This document shows, piece by piece, positions 17,689 to 27,113 of a DNA stretch of 64,000 nt. Under the pieces are notes generated by a model. The model was not told the origin of the DNA, ran no database searches, and saw only the letters and a program-made list of their open reading frames with translations. The stretch is from Cellulophaga sp. L1A9 (GTDB lineage: Bacteria; Bacteroidota; Bacteroidia; Flavobacteriales; Flavobacteriaceae): contig NZ_CP047027.1 in the NCBI RefSeq assembly GCF_009797025.1, positions 1,736,001-1,800,000 of the forward strand. Reading direction: 5' to 3'. Position 1 is the first letter of the stretch. Each line of letters opens with the position of its first letter. Position numbers and translations under genes: made by a program.

Positions 17689-17710
17689 TACGTAATTATA
17701 CGTATTTTTG
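17689..17710 (+). promoter_or_regulatory. nirB promoter with TACGTA-ATTA-TACGTA palindrome joined to the -7 box
   Basis: TACGTA (17689-17694), ATTA, TACGTA (17699-17704) followed directly by TTTTTG, so the last TA of the palindrome begins the -7 box TATTTTTG (17703-17710). The ATG of nirB is 27 bases after the box and is itself the end of another TACGTA (17732-17737). A bound protein would cover the region just upstream of the transcription start, a position more usual for repression than for class II activation. Confidence 0.65.
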
Positions 17711-17736
17711 CTTCATAACATGATAAACCCGTACGT

Positions 17737-20250
17737 ATGAAAACCGTAATCGTAGTAGGAAATGGAATGGTAGGTTATAAATTTTGCGAAAAATTTGTAG
17801 CAAAAGAAACAAGTGAAGATTATAAGCTTATTGTTTTTGGTGATGAACCAAGACCTGCCTATGACCGGGTTCATTTAAGTGAGTTTTTTGAAAACCAAGA
17901 TGCTAAAGCCTTAGAAATGGCTCCCGCAGAATGGTACGCCGAAAATGGTATAGAACTCATGGTAAACGAGCGCGTTTCAGATATTAATAGAGAAGAGAAA
18001 ACTATTACTACCGCAAAAAATCGTGATTTCTCTTACGATTATCTTGTTTTGGCAACAGGTTCCTCTGCTTTTGTACCTCCTATTAAAGGCGTAGAAAAAA
18101 AGGGAGTCTTTGTATATCGTACCATTGAAGACTTAGAAGGTATGCTATCCTATGCAGCGGAATTAAAAGTAAAAAACCCCAATGCCAAAGCCGCTGTTCT
18201 TGGAGGCGGACTTTTAGGTTTAGAAGCAGGGAAAGCGGTCATGGATATGGGCTTAGAACCACATATTGTAGAATTTGCACCTAAGTTAATGCCTAGGCAG
18301 TTGGATTCTAGAAGTAGTCAAGTACTGCAATTAAAGCTAGAATCTATTGGTTTACATATTCATTTAAGTAAAGCAACCAATCAAATATTGGGAGAGGAAG
18401 CTATTACAGGAATGGAATTTGGCGAAGATGATGTGTTAGATGTAGAGATGCTAGTGATTTCTGCTGGGATTCGTCCTCGTGATGAATTAGGCAAGTCTAG
18501 CGGATTAAAAATGGGAGTCCGCGGTGGTATAACCGTTAATAATAAAATGCAAACTTCTGACGAAAACATCTATGCCATTGGAGAGATTGCCTTATACAAC
18601 CAAATGATTTATGGTTTAGTGGCTCCTGGTTATGAAATGGCGACAGTTGCTGTAGATCAAATCACAGGAAAGACGGATAATGTAATGGCAGCTGAGATAG
18701 ACATGTCTACCAAACTAAAACTTATAGGTGTTGATGTAGCTAGCTTTGGAGAACCATTTATGCCAGCTGCAAAAGGACACTCTGTTATATTTGAAAATAA
18801 AACACAACACTTATATAAAAGAATAAATGTAAGTCTTGATGGTAAAAAATTATTAGGGGGCATCTTAGTTGGTGATGCTTCTGATTATAGCATGTTACAT
18901 CAAATATATTTGAATAGTATGCCTATTCCTTCAGATCCTTCAAAACTGATACTCCCTGCTGGAGATGGCGGCGCATCTTTTGGTAGTGCTATGGATTTAC
19001 CAGATACTGCTGTGGTTTGTTCTTGTGAAGCGGTTACTAAAGGACAAGTTTGTTGCTCTGTAAAAGACGATGGCAATGAAACCGTTAAAGATGTTGCTAA
19101 AGCTACTAAAGCAACTACCGGTTGTGGTGGCTGTAAACCTATGGTGACCGATTTAGTGAACGAAACGCTAAAATCTTTAGGTAAGGTGGTCAAAGAACGC
19201 ATCTGTGAGCATTTTGATTATTCGCGTCAAGAATTATATGACATCGTAAAAATGAAGAAGATTCATGACTACGATGAATTATTAGACACCCACGGAAAAG
19301 GAAACGGATGTGAAGTCTGTAAGCCTTTAGCTGCTTCTCTATTTGCTAGTATTTTTAACGAAACAGCTAACAAACAAGACACTATTCAAGATACCAACGA
19401 TAGATACTTAGCAAACATACAACGCAATGGCACCTACTCTGTTGTACCCCGTGTTGCTGGTGGCGAAATTTCTCCAAAGCAAATGATTGCTATGGGTAGA
19501 ATTGCTCAAAAATATGATTTGTATACCAAAATTACCGGCGGACAACGTATTGATATGTTCGGCGCCAAACTGCACGAATTACCATTAATTTGGGAAGAGC
19601 TCATCGCGGAAGGTTTTGAAACCGGACAAGCGTATGGTAAATCGTTACGAACCGTAAAAAGTTGCGTAGGTTCTACTTGGTGTAGGTACGGTATGGATGA
19701 AAGCGTAAGTTTTGCTATAGAAATAGAAAACAGGTACAAAGGCATCCGTTCTCCTCACAAATTTAAAGGTGGCGTTTCTGGTTGCATCCGTGAATGTGCA
19801 GAAGCACGTGGTAAAGATTTTGGATTTATCGCCGTAGAAGGTGGTTGGAACATATATATTGGCGGAAACGGCGGAGCTACTCCTAAACATGCCTTGCTGT
19901 TAGCAGAAAAGGTAGACAAAGAGACTGCTATTACATACGTAGACCGTTTCTTAATGTATTACATACAAACGGCACAACCCTTAATGCGTACTGCTGCCTG
20001 GTTAGATAAACTAGAAGGTGGTATAGACTATGTAAAAGACGTGGTAATTAATGATTGTCTGGGTATTGTAGACCAATTAGATAAAGAAATGCAACATTTA
20101 GTAGATACTTACAAATGTGAGTGGAAAGAAGCCGTTGAGAATCCAGAAATTAGAGCAAAATATACACATTTCGTAAACTCTACAGAAGCAGATGAAAATA
20201 TAGAATTTGTGTCTTTAAGAGAACAGAAAATGCCTGCTCCTTGGGCTTAA
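17737..20250 (+). CDS. nirB: NADH-dependent nitrite reductase, large subunit
   Basis: An 837-residue cytoplasmic enzyme reducing nitrite to ammonium. Domains in order: FAD/NAD-dependent oxidoreductase (1 to about 320; VVGNGMVGYKF and second nucleotide fold AAVLGGGLLGLEAG); a BFD-like [2Fe-2S] domain with C428, C430, C463, C466 (CSC and GCGGC); a second cysteine pair (GCEVC) near 525; then the ferredoxin-like half and siroheme domain. The siroheme/[4Fe-4S] ligands are complete: C643-x5-C649 and C683-x3-C687. Length matches E. coli NirB. It heads the nirB-nirD-DUF4202-kinase-DUF7009 unit. Confidence 0.96.
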   Translation: MKTVIVVGNGMVGYKFCEKFVAKETSEDYKLIVFGDEPRPAYDRVHLSEFFENQDAKALEMAPAEWYAENGIELMVNERVSDINREEKTITTAKNRDFSYDYLVLATGSSAFVPPIKGVEKKGVFVYRTIEDLEGMLSYAAELKVKNPNAKAAVLGGGLLGLEAGKAVMDMGLEPHIVEFAPKLMPRQLDSRSSQVLQLKLESIGLHIHLSKATNQILGEEAITGMEFGEDDVLDVEMLVISAGIRPRDELGKSSGLKMGVRGGITVNNKMQTSDENIYAIGEIALYNQMIYGLVAPGYEMATVAVDQITGKTDNVMAAEIDMSTKLKLIGVDVASFGEPFMPAAKGHSVIFENKTQHLYKRINVSLDGKKLLGGILVGDASDYSMLHQIYLNSMPIPSDPSKLILPAGDGGASFGSAMDLPDTAVVCSCEAVTKGQVCCSVKDDGNETVKDVAKATKATTGCGGCKPMVTDLVNETLKSLGKVVKERICEHFDYSRQELYDIVKMKKIHDYDELLDTHGKGNGCEVCKPLAASLFASIFNETANKQDTIQDTNDRYLANIQRNGTYSVVPRVAGGEISPKQMIAMGRIAQKYDLYTKITGGQRIDMFGAKLHELPLIWEELIAEGFETGQAYGKSLRTVKSCVGSTWCRYGMDESVSFAIEIENRYKGIRSPHKFKGGVSGCIRECAEARGKDFGFIAVEGGWNIYIGGNGGATPKHALLLAEKVDKETAITYVDRFLMYYIQTAQPLMRTAAWLDKLEGGIDYVKDVVINDCLGIVDQLDKEMQHLVDTYKCEWKEAVENPEIRAKYTHFVNSTEADENIEFVSLREQKMPAPWA

Positions 20251-20291
20251 AATAAAATACATCACATAATGTTGAACGAAAAGCTAATAAA

Positions 20292-20672
20292 ATGATAGAT
20301 TCAATTTTAAAAGAATACAATACAACTTCTATTGAAAATGTAACAGTGTGGTTTAAGGCTGCTGCCGTAACAAAATTTCCAAAAAATGGTGGTGCTTGCG
20401 TAAAGTACAATGAAAAACAAATAGCAGTTTTCAACTTTACACGAGAAGATAAATGGTACGCGTGCCAAAACTTATGTCCACATAAAATGGAAATGGTGCT
20501 TTCTCGCGGAATGATTGGCGAAGATATGGGTACTCCAAAAGTAGCTTGTCCTCTGCATAAAAATACCTTCTCTCTAGAAACAGGAGAAAATTTAAATGGT
20601 ACCTTATCTGCTATTTCAACTTATCCTGTAAAAATAGAAGATGGTTTTGTGTATATTGGTTTTTCTGAATAG
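20292..20672 (+). CDS. nirD: nitrite reductase small subunit, Rieske-type
   Basis: A 126-residue protein 41 bases after nirB. It keeps full Rieske ligands: C62-P-H64 in NLCPHK and C86-x2-H89 in ACPLHK, so it can hold a [2Fe-2S] cluster, unlike some NirD homologues that have lost these residues. It forms the active NADH-nitrite reductase together with NirB. Confidence 0.93.
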   Translation: MIDSILKEYNTTSIENVTVWFKAAAVTKFPKNGGACVKYNEKQIAVFNFTREDKWYACQNLCPHKMEMVLSRGMIGEDMGTPKVACPLHKNTFSLETGENLNGTLSAISTYPVKIEDGFVYIGFSE

Positions 20673-20696
20673 CTTTGGAGCAAACCCTGAAATATT

Positions 20697-21287
20697 ATGG
20701 CATCATCGGATAAACTAGAAAAAGCTTTTATACTTTTTGATAACGCAAACGAGCAAGACCCAAATAAAGAAATTTATGAAGGTAAAGAATATGCTAAAGA
20801 AGTACTCTATGCCATCCGAATGACTAAAAAGTTAAACGCTTTTGCTCCTGATGCATCAGAAGTATTACAACTTACCGCTAGGTGCCAACACATTTGCCGA
20901 TGGGAAATTCCTCGAGATTCCTATGAAATGAATAGAGCTGGCTACTTAACATGGCGCCAAGACCTAAAAAAATTCCATGCTAAAAAAGCAGGAGAAATAC
21001 TTGAGAATGTTGGCTACGACCAAACAACAATTGATCGTGTCGCATTTTTATTAGAGAAAAAACAACTTAAAAAAAACGAAGAAACCCAAACGCTAGAAGA
21101 CGTAATCTGTTTGGTGTTTCTTGAATATTACTTTGAGCCTTTTGCCCAAAAATATTCAGAAGAAAAACTGATTGATATTTTACAAAAAACATGGCGTAAA
21201 ATGTCTGAAGTAGGTCAAGAAGCGGCATTAAAACTTCCTTTATCTGCAAACTCTTTAGCCCTAGTGGGGAAAGCATTACAAGGCTAA
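20697..21287 (+). CDS. DUF4202 family protein
   Basis: A 196-residue soluble, mostly helical protein that I recognise as DUF4202 ([45 protein letters not shown] near 60-105, with conserved His, Arg and Trp; [18 protein letters not shown] near 135-150). The spaced His/Asp pattern in helices recalls metal-binding HD-type proteins, but I cannot assign activity. It lies 24 bases after nirD and before the nitrate-sensor kinase, so it is probably part of nitrite assimilation or its control. Confidence 0.75.
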   Translation: MASSDKLEKAFILFDNANEQDPNKEIYEGKEYAKEVLYAIRMTKKLNAFAPDASEVLQLTARCQHICRWEIPRDSYEMNRAGYLTWRQDLKKFHAKKAGEILENVGYDQTTIDRVAFLLEKKQLKKNEETQTLEDVICLVFLEYYFEPFAQKYSEEKLIDILQKTWRKMSEVGQEAALKLPLSANSLALVGKALQG

Positions 21288-21322
21288 ATCTTAGATTTTA
21301 TACGTTTATCAGTATCCATATC

Positions 21323-23173
21323 ATGAGCAAAACAAAATTTGAGCGACCGCTAGACTCTTCTACCTTTTTGAGAATTCGAAAATGGTATTTGCTTGCTCTA
21401 GCCGGAATTGCACTTACTATTATTGTAGCTCAAATTTTAATACAAGTACATTTAAATTCTCAACTAGACGATTCTAGAGTTATTAACGTTGCGGGTAGAC
21501 AGCGTGCCTATAGTCAGAAATTAGTAAAAGAAGCGCTTCTATTAAAACAACCTGGCTCCGATAGGAAACAAATACTAACGGAATTAAAAAAGACCATCAC
21601 AACGTGGAAAATATCTCACGAAGCACTGCAATTTGGGAATGATTCTATGGGGATTCAAAAGGAGACCCATCAAGATATTCTAGCGCTATTCAAGAAAATT
21701 ACTCCTTACCATACTGCTATGATTACGGCCGCAGAACATGTCATTACGGAGGAAGAAAAACAAATTGAACGTAGCCCAGAAATTAACCAAAAAAATATTC
21801 AAACACTACTTAATAACGAACGCACTTTTTTAAGGTTGATGGATGTTATTGTTAACGAATATGATAACCGGAGTAAAACACAACTTGAAAATTTAAAGTT
21901 TAAAGAATACCTATTACTTATTTTTTCCTTGTTAATTCTAGTTTTAGAAATCGTCTTTATTTTTAAACCGCTCTCTCTTCAAATTAAAAATACTATTTCT
22001 AGACTGATGAAAAATCAGCTAGAATCTGATACCAATACCGATAAAATTCAACAACTGTATCAAGAAAAAGAAAAGTCGTTAAAAGAACTGCAAGAGCTTA
22101 ATTTTGTTATTGATAATGCAGCGCTGTTTGCCAGTGCCAAAAATGACGGGAGTGTGGTCTTTATCAGCAAAAAATTTCAGGAACTTTTAGAGTGTACTGA
22201 TGAAGATTTATCAAAACCCCTATCCGAACTACTCACCACTAACGAAGGTCAACAACAATATTTAAAAGAAGTTTTAAAAAGCAATAGGAAGACGATCCGA
22301 ACCGAAGAAATTAATGTAGAAACACAGGGAGCTGAGACTATTTGGTTAGACATGTCTATTATTCCGTTGCATGAATCTAGTAAAAAACAAAGCGTCCTTA
22401 TTCTTTGTTCTGATATCACAGAGCGGAAACAAAACCAAGAAAAAGTTGAGCAGCTTATTAAACAAAATTTTGAAGATAAAATACTTCAAAAAAAGGTGCA
22501 AGCGAGTCAGATTGTTGAGGGTCAGGAAGAAGAACGGAAACGTATTGCCAAAGATATTCATGATGGAATTGGCCAGATGTTAACTGCGTTAAAATTTAAT
22601 ATAGAATCTATTAACCTAGATAATAAAGACAAAACGGCAGAAAAAATAGCGTATTTGAAAACACTTTGTTCCGATTTGATCAAAGGGGTTAGAACAGCTA
22701 CTTTTAATTTAACGCCACCAGAATTAAAAGATCATGGTATTATTCCTGCTTTGCAGAAAATGACTTCTGAACTAGCTAAATTAACAGGCAAAAATATTCT
22801 CTTTGATAATAAAACCGAAAAATTCATTCGTTTTGATTCGCTCGCCGAAACCAACATCTACAGGGTGGCACAAGAGGCTGTAAATAACGCTATAAAATAT
22901 GCAGAAGCCAATTACATCTTATTAAGCATTAAATACACAGACAGTGTCCTGAGTATTGTTATAGATGATGACGGCAAAGGGTTTGACCAAAGTCTTCTTG
23001 AAAAAATGCCAAAAAACACTAGTGAGGGAGGTATGGGGCTTTTTTATATGAAAGAACGTATCAGTTATATTAACGGCAGGTTATTTATAAATTCTATTCT
23101 AGGTCAAGGCACCCGAGTTACTATTAATTATAAAACTACTGCACCAGAAAAAGAGGTACATTTAGTTTCCTAA
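21323..23173 (+). CDS. NarX-like nitrate-sensing histidine kinase
   Basis: A 616-residue membrane kinase. TM1 is about 21-41 and TM2 about 195-216. Between them is a helical periplasmic domain starting with [21 protein letters not shown] (51-71), which matches the P-box of NarX/NarQ and PilJ-type domains where nitrate binds. A coiled linker follows (about 217-260), then a PAS domain (about 260-370), a HisKA_3 dimerisation domain with phospho-acceptor H413 ([12 protein letters not shown]) and an HATPase domain (N-box [29 protein letters not shown]). It is 35 bases after the DUF4202 gene. Its likely partner is the NarL-type regulator at 6181-6852. Confidence 0.92.
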   Translation: MSKTKFERPLDSSTFLRIRKWYLLALAGIALTIIVAQILIQVHLNSQLDDSRVINVAGRQRAYSQKLVKEALLLKQPGSDRKQILTELKKTITTWKISHEALQFGNDSMGIQKETHQDILALFKKITPYHTAMITAAEHVITEEEKQIERSPEINQKNIQTLLNNERTFLRLMDVIVNEYDNRSKTQLENLKFKEYLLLIFSLLILVLEIVFIFKPLSLQIKNTISRLMKNQLESDTNTDKIQQLYQEKEKSLKELQELNFVIDNAALFASAKNDGSVVFISKKFQELLECTDEDLSKPLSELLTTNEGQQQYLKEVLKSNRKTIRTEEINVETQGAETIWLDMSIIPLHESSKKQSVLILCSDITERKQNQEKVEQLIKQNFEDKILQKKVQASQIVEGQEEERKRIAKDIHDGIGQMLTALKFNIESINLDNKDKTAEKIAYLKTLCSDLIKGVRTATFNLTPPELKDHGIIPALQKMTSELAKLTGKNILFDNKTEKFIRFDSLAETNIYRVAQEAVNNAIKYAEANYILLSIKYTDSVLSIVIDDDGKGFDQSLLEKMPKNTSEGGMGLFYMKERISYINGRLFINSILGQGTRVTINYKTTAPEKEVHLVS

Positions 23174-23183
23174 ATTATCACCA

Positions 23184-23546
23184 ATGAAAATTAGAATTAA
23201 AGGAAATACTTTAAGATATAGACTCACAAAAAGTGATGTAGAAACCTTTTGTAAAACAGGTTTTTTAAGTGAGAAAACGTCATTTGCAACAACTCAATTT
23301 TCTTATGAATTAGTAGCAAAAGAAGGTATCTCACAACTAGAGGCAGATTACACCAACAACACCATCACCTTATATTTCCCTAAAGAAGACACTAAAGATT
23401 GGGCTACCAATAATACTGTAGGCTTTGAAAACATCCATACCACCTCAGCTGGTGATGCAATAAGTATTTTAATAGAGAAAGATTTTATTTGCATGGATCA
23501 ACCATTAGAAGATCAAGCTAACCATTACCCAAACCCTAAGCTTTAA
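23184..23546 (+). CDS. small DUF7009-like protein
   Basis: A 120-residue protein, 10 bases after the kinase gene and so surely in the same unit. It begins MKIRIKGNTLRYRLTKSDVE and looks like an alpha/beta protein without signal peptide. I believe it matches the DUF7009 family but cannot search. The C-terminus has two cysteines overall (C27 and the C in DFICMDQP) and several acidic residues. Function is unknown; its place suggests a helper in nitrite reduction or signalling. Confidence 0.6.
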   Translation: MKIRIKGNTLRYRLTKSDVETFCKTGFLSEKTSFATTQFSYELVAKEGISQLEADYTNNTITLYFPKEDTKDWATNNTVGFENIHTTSAGDAISILIEKDFICMDQPLEDQANHYPNPKL

Positions 23547-23652
23547 AAGTCAACATTTGTTATTTTTAGACCCTAAACACAAAGGATAGCACATAGAATA
23601 GATAAATTTATTTCTACAACAAACAGGCTAAACATTAAATAAAAGTTAAATT

Positions 23653-23684
23653 ATAGTCTACAAAAGACTATTTATGTTTTGTTT
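23653..23684 (+). terminator. probable terminator of the nirB operon
   Basis: ATAGTC (23653-23658) pairs with GACTAT (23666-23671) around a 7-nt loop, followed by a T-rich stretch with TTTTGTTT. The stem is short and AT-rich, so termination may be partial. The rest of the gap 23547-23803 shows nothing I recognise. Confidence 0.4.
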
Positions 23685-23803
23685 AACAAGAAAACTTAGA
23701 AAATAAACCTTAATTGCTGAGGCATAGCTCCTAACGTTTATTAGAAACTATAAGTTTTGCAAAAACTAACCACATCCAAGTAATTGGACACAACTAGCGC
23801 TCC

Positions 23804-26224
23804 TTGAAAACAAAACTACTCTACTCCGTATTCATTATTCTTTTTATTTCGAACAGCCTATCAGCAAAAGAAAAACGAAATTTTATCCACAAAAAATCCA
23901 CGCCTCATCAGGCAGAAAAATATACTGTAAGTGGTTATATAAAAGAACAGGGTAGTGGTGAAAATTTATTTGGAGTCTCTGTTTATATTCCAGAATTAAA
24001 AGTGGGTACCATCACAAACGAATATGGCTTTTTTTCTTTTACCGTACCAAAAGGAAAGCACACTGTAATCTTCTCCTATATAGGTTTTACCTCCCAGACC
24101 AAAGAAATTGATTTGAATGCTGACTTGGAAGTATTCGTAAATTTAATAGCATCGTCTGAAGCCTTATCTGAAGTTGTCGTTATAGCTGACCAGAATGTTA
24201 AAGAAAGTAAAGTAACGCAAATGAGTGCTGTTCGTCTTAACCCTATGGATGTTCAAGATCTTCCTGCATTACTCGGTGAAAAAGACGTTTTAAAGACCTT
24301 ACAACTCTTACCTGGCATTCAAGGAGGGTCAGAAGGCAGCTCCGGATTTCATGTACGCGGAGGAACACCAGATCAAAACTTAATAATTCTTGATGATGCT
24401 GTGGTGTATAATTCTAATCACTTGTTTGGTTTCTTTTCCGTTTTTAATGGTGATGCTATCAAGTCCGTAGAAGCTTTTAAGGGTGGTTTTCCTGCCCGCT
24501 ATGGCGGCAGATTATCTTCTGTCATAAATATAGGCATGAAAGATGGCAATAAAGAAAAACTCTCTGGAAATATAAATATTGGATTAATTTCATCATCCGT
24601 TGTACTTGAGGGGCCAATTAATAAAGGGAAGACATCCTTTATCATGAGCGGAAGACGTACTTATGCCGATTTAATAGTGCAACCTTTTCTTAATAAAGAT
24701 GAGAATGGCGGTTATTTTTTTACAGATTTAAACTTTAAAATACATCACGTCTTTAGTTCAAAAGATAAATTATATTGGAGTAATTACTATGGAAAAGATA
24801 AATTTTACAGCAGATATCTTGATGAAACAGCTAAAGAAAAAACAAAATTAGCTTGGGGAAATATTACCTCAACCCTACGCTGGAATCATCAATTTAGTAA
24901 TAAACTATTTGCTAATACTTCTCTTATTTTTAGTAACTACGAATTCAAAATTAATATTGACAATGAAGATTTACAAATTGATGAGTATGATGAAAACTAC
25001 TTATTTAATACAAGCTCTGGTATTGATGATTATTCTATAAAAACAGATTTTGATTACTACCCAAATAACAACCACAGTGTAAAATTTGGAGCTATTGCAA
25101 CAAGACATAATTTTACCCCTCAAAGAGTTGTAATCAAAGATCCCTATAGTGGTACTATTAACAAAATACAAGAACTCAATTCTTTTGAAGGTGCAGTATA
25201 CCTAGAAGATGATTGGAAGGTTACCGATAAGCTTAATTTTTCTCCTGGTTTCAGGGCCAGTTACTTTAACTATAAAGCAGAAAATTATTTAAATTTTGAA
25301 CCTCGCATTGCCTTGTCGTATAATTTAAGACCTGATTTAGCATTCAAAGCATCTTATTCTAAAATGAATCAATACATTCATTTGTTATCAAGTTCAGGCA
25401 TTGGTTTACCAACAGATTTATGGGTTTCTTCTACAGATAATGTAAAGCCTCAAAGCTCAGAACAATATGCTATTGGAATTGCAAAAGATTTCCAAGAAAA
25501 AGACTATTCATTATCTGCTGAAGCTTACTATAAAAAACTAGACAATGTAATTTCTTATAAAGAAGGGGCATCATTCTTAGCACTTGACAATTTAGAAAGT
25601 GGGAAAAACATAAATTGGGAAGAGAATATTACCACAGGGCAAGGGTGGGCCTATGGTACAGAGCTTCTTTTTAGAAAACAATCAGGGCCTTTAACTGGTT
25701 GGTTGGGCTATACACTTTCCTGGTCTGAAAGACAATTTGATGAACTAAATTTAGGAAAGAAATTCTTTGACCGCTATGATCGCAGACATGATATATCATT
25801 AGTAGGTATTTATAAGCCTAGTGAAAAAATAACCTTATCTGGAACCTGGGTGTTATCTACAGGTAATAATTATACGCTTCCTAACTTACAACGTTTGAAT
25901 AATTTAGGAAATTTTCCAATCAATACGAATTACGATTATTTTAATGGAAATGAAGAATTTAGTTCAGGTAGAAATAATTTTAGAGGAGAAACTACCCACA
26001 GACTAGATTTAGGAATTCAATTTCATAAAAAGAAAAAGAACAACAAAGTGCGTACTTGGGGAGTGTCATTATACAACGCATACTCTAGACAAAATCCGTT
26101 CATTTACACCCTCGATGATAAATATTACGATTACAATGACCCGGATGCCACTTCAGAAAAAGAGTTAACCAGAACCTCTGTACTTATGCTCATACCTTCT
26201 ATAAATTACAACCTAAAATTCTAA
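23804..26224 (+). CDS. TonB-dependent receptor with carboxypeptidase-like domain
   Basis: An 806-residue outer-membrane receptor. The start seems to be TTG at 23804, which gives a signal peptide (KTKLLYSVFIILFISNSLSA). Residues about 38-125 are a carboxypeptidase-D regulatory-like beta-sandwich (YTVSGYIKEQGSGENLFGVSVYIP). The plug follows (LLPGIQGGSEGSSGFHVRGG, then NLIILDDAVVYNSNHLFGFFSVFN), then the barrel to the end. It is followed four bases later by a DUF4249 lipoprotein, a standard pair in Flavobacteriaceae. The ligand is unknown; iron or a peptide is possible. Confidence 0.88.
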   Translation: MKTKLLYSVFIILFISNSLSAKEKRNFIHKKSTPHQAEKYTVSGYIKEQGSGENLFGVSVYIPELKVGTITNEYGFFSFTVPKGKHTVIFSYIGFTSQTKEIDLNADLEVFVNLIASSEALSEVVVIADQNVKESKVTQMSAVRLNPMDVQDLPALLGEKDVLKTLQLLPGIQGGSEGSSGFHVRGGTPDQNLIILDDAVVYNSNHLFGFFSVFNGDAIKSVEAFKGGFPARYGGRLSSVINIGMKDGNKEKLSGNINIGLISSSVVLEGPINKGKTSFIMSGRRTYADLIVQPFLNKDENGGYFFTDLNFKIHHVFSSKDKLYWSNYYGKDKFYSRYLDETAKEKTKLAWGNITSTLRWNHQFSNKLFANTSLIFSNYEFKINIDNEDLQIDEYDENYLFNTSSGIDDYSIKTDFDYYPNNNHSVKFGAIATRHNFTPQRVVIKDPYSGTINKIQELNSFEGAVYLEDDWKVTDKLNFSPGFRASYFNYKAENYLNFEPRIALSYNLRPDLAFKASYSKMNQYIHLLSSSGIGLPTDLWVSSTDNVKPQSSEQYAIGIAKDFQEKDYSLSAEAYYKKLDNVISYKEGASFLALDNLESGKNINWEENITTGQGWAYGTELLFRKQSGPLTGWLGYTLSWSERQFDELNLGKKFFDRYDRRHDISLVGIYKPSEKITLSGTWVLSTGNNYTLPNLQRLNNLGNFPINTNYDYFNGNEEFSSGRNNFRGETTHRLDLGIQFHKKKKNNKVRTWGVSLYNAYSRQNPFIYTLDDKYYDYNDPDATSEKELTRTSVLMLIPSINYNLKF

Positions 26225-26228
26225 GTTT

Positions 26229-27098
26229 ATGAAAACATTAATCACCATACTGTTTTTTATTTTAATCGTATTCTCGGGATGTCAAAAAGTTGTAGATGCT
26301 GACAAGTTATTAGATGCAGAAGAAAAAGTGTATATAATAAGTTATATATCTCCTACAGATACTCTTTTAACCGCAAGCGTTTCTAAAGCACTACCTGCTA
26401 TTGGCACACCACTAAGCTTTGATGACATGGAAAATTACACGTCTTTTATTATTGAAGACGCTATAGTAAGCATAGCTGATGTTGAAGGGAATTCTGTACA
26501 GCTTCTATATTCTAATGAAAATTCTATGTATTCTACCAATGCAGAAAATCTTAAAATAACAGAGGGAAGTCAATATTTTTTAGAAGTAATTACACAAGGA
26601 GAAACCTATACCTCAAGTTGTAAAATTCCTAAAAAAGTAGCTACTATTCTAGAAAACCTCGCTACAGATCGTGATGAATACGGTGTCTATACGGATGTAG
26701 ATATAAGTTTTAAGGATATAGTGGGTACTGCAAATTTTTATATTGTTGGTGCCAAATACGAAGAGACATTTGAAGAAGATATATATCAAGGCTCACTACA
26801 ATTTGAAACGGGTGGCTTTCTAACAGATGCTATCGGAGATGGTGTTATTTTAAATGATAAGACGTCTGCGTATACAGGGTCTTTAGAAGAAGGAACTTCT
26901 GTAAAACTAACGTTACAAGTAGCGAACGTTGAAGAAGTAATTTATCAAAACTTAAGAGCCACCTACCTAAATGACGACTCCGACGGGAATCCTTTTATTG
27001 AATATAGTATTGCACCAGACAATATAGATGGAGAAAATGGAGTTGGTGTTTTTGGCGGATATCAACTGACTGAAAAAATCATAGAAGTTCAATATTGA
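26229..27098 (+). CDS. DUF4249 family lipoprotein, partner of the TonB receptor
   Basis: A 289-residue lipoprotein with lipobox FSGC at about residue 18. The N-terminal half reads like DUF4249 (EEKVYIISYISPTDTLLTASVSKALPAIG, then FIIEDAIVSIADVEGNSVQL and EGSQYFLEVITQGETYTSSCKIPKK). It is predicted beta-rich. It lies directly behind the TonB-dependent receptor and probably forms a surface lid or ligand-capturing partner, as SusD does for SusC. No enzyme motif is present. Confidence 0.8.
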   Translation: MKTLITILFFILIVFSGCQKVVDADKLLDAEEKVYIISYISPTDTLLTASVSKALPAIGTPLSFDDMENYTSFIIEDAIVSIADVEGNSVQLLYSNENSMYSTNAENLKITEGSQYFLEVITQGETYTSSCKIPKKVATILENLATDRDEYGVYTDVDISFKDIVGTANFYIVGAKYEETFEEDIYQGSLQFETGGFLTDAIGDGVILNDKTSAYTGSLEEGTSVKLTLQVANVEEVIYQNLRATYLNDDSDGNPFIEYSIAPDNIDGENGVGVFGGYQLTEKIIEVQY

Positions 27099-27113
27099 CA
27101 AAAAAGTAAGCGC

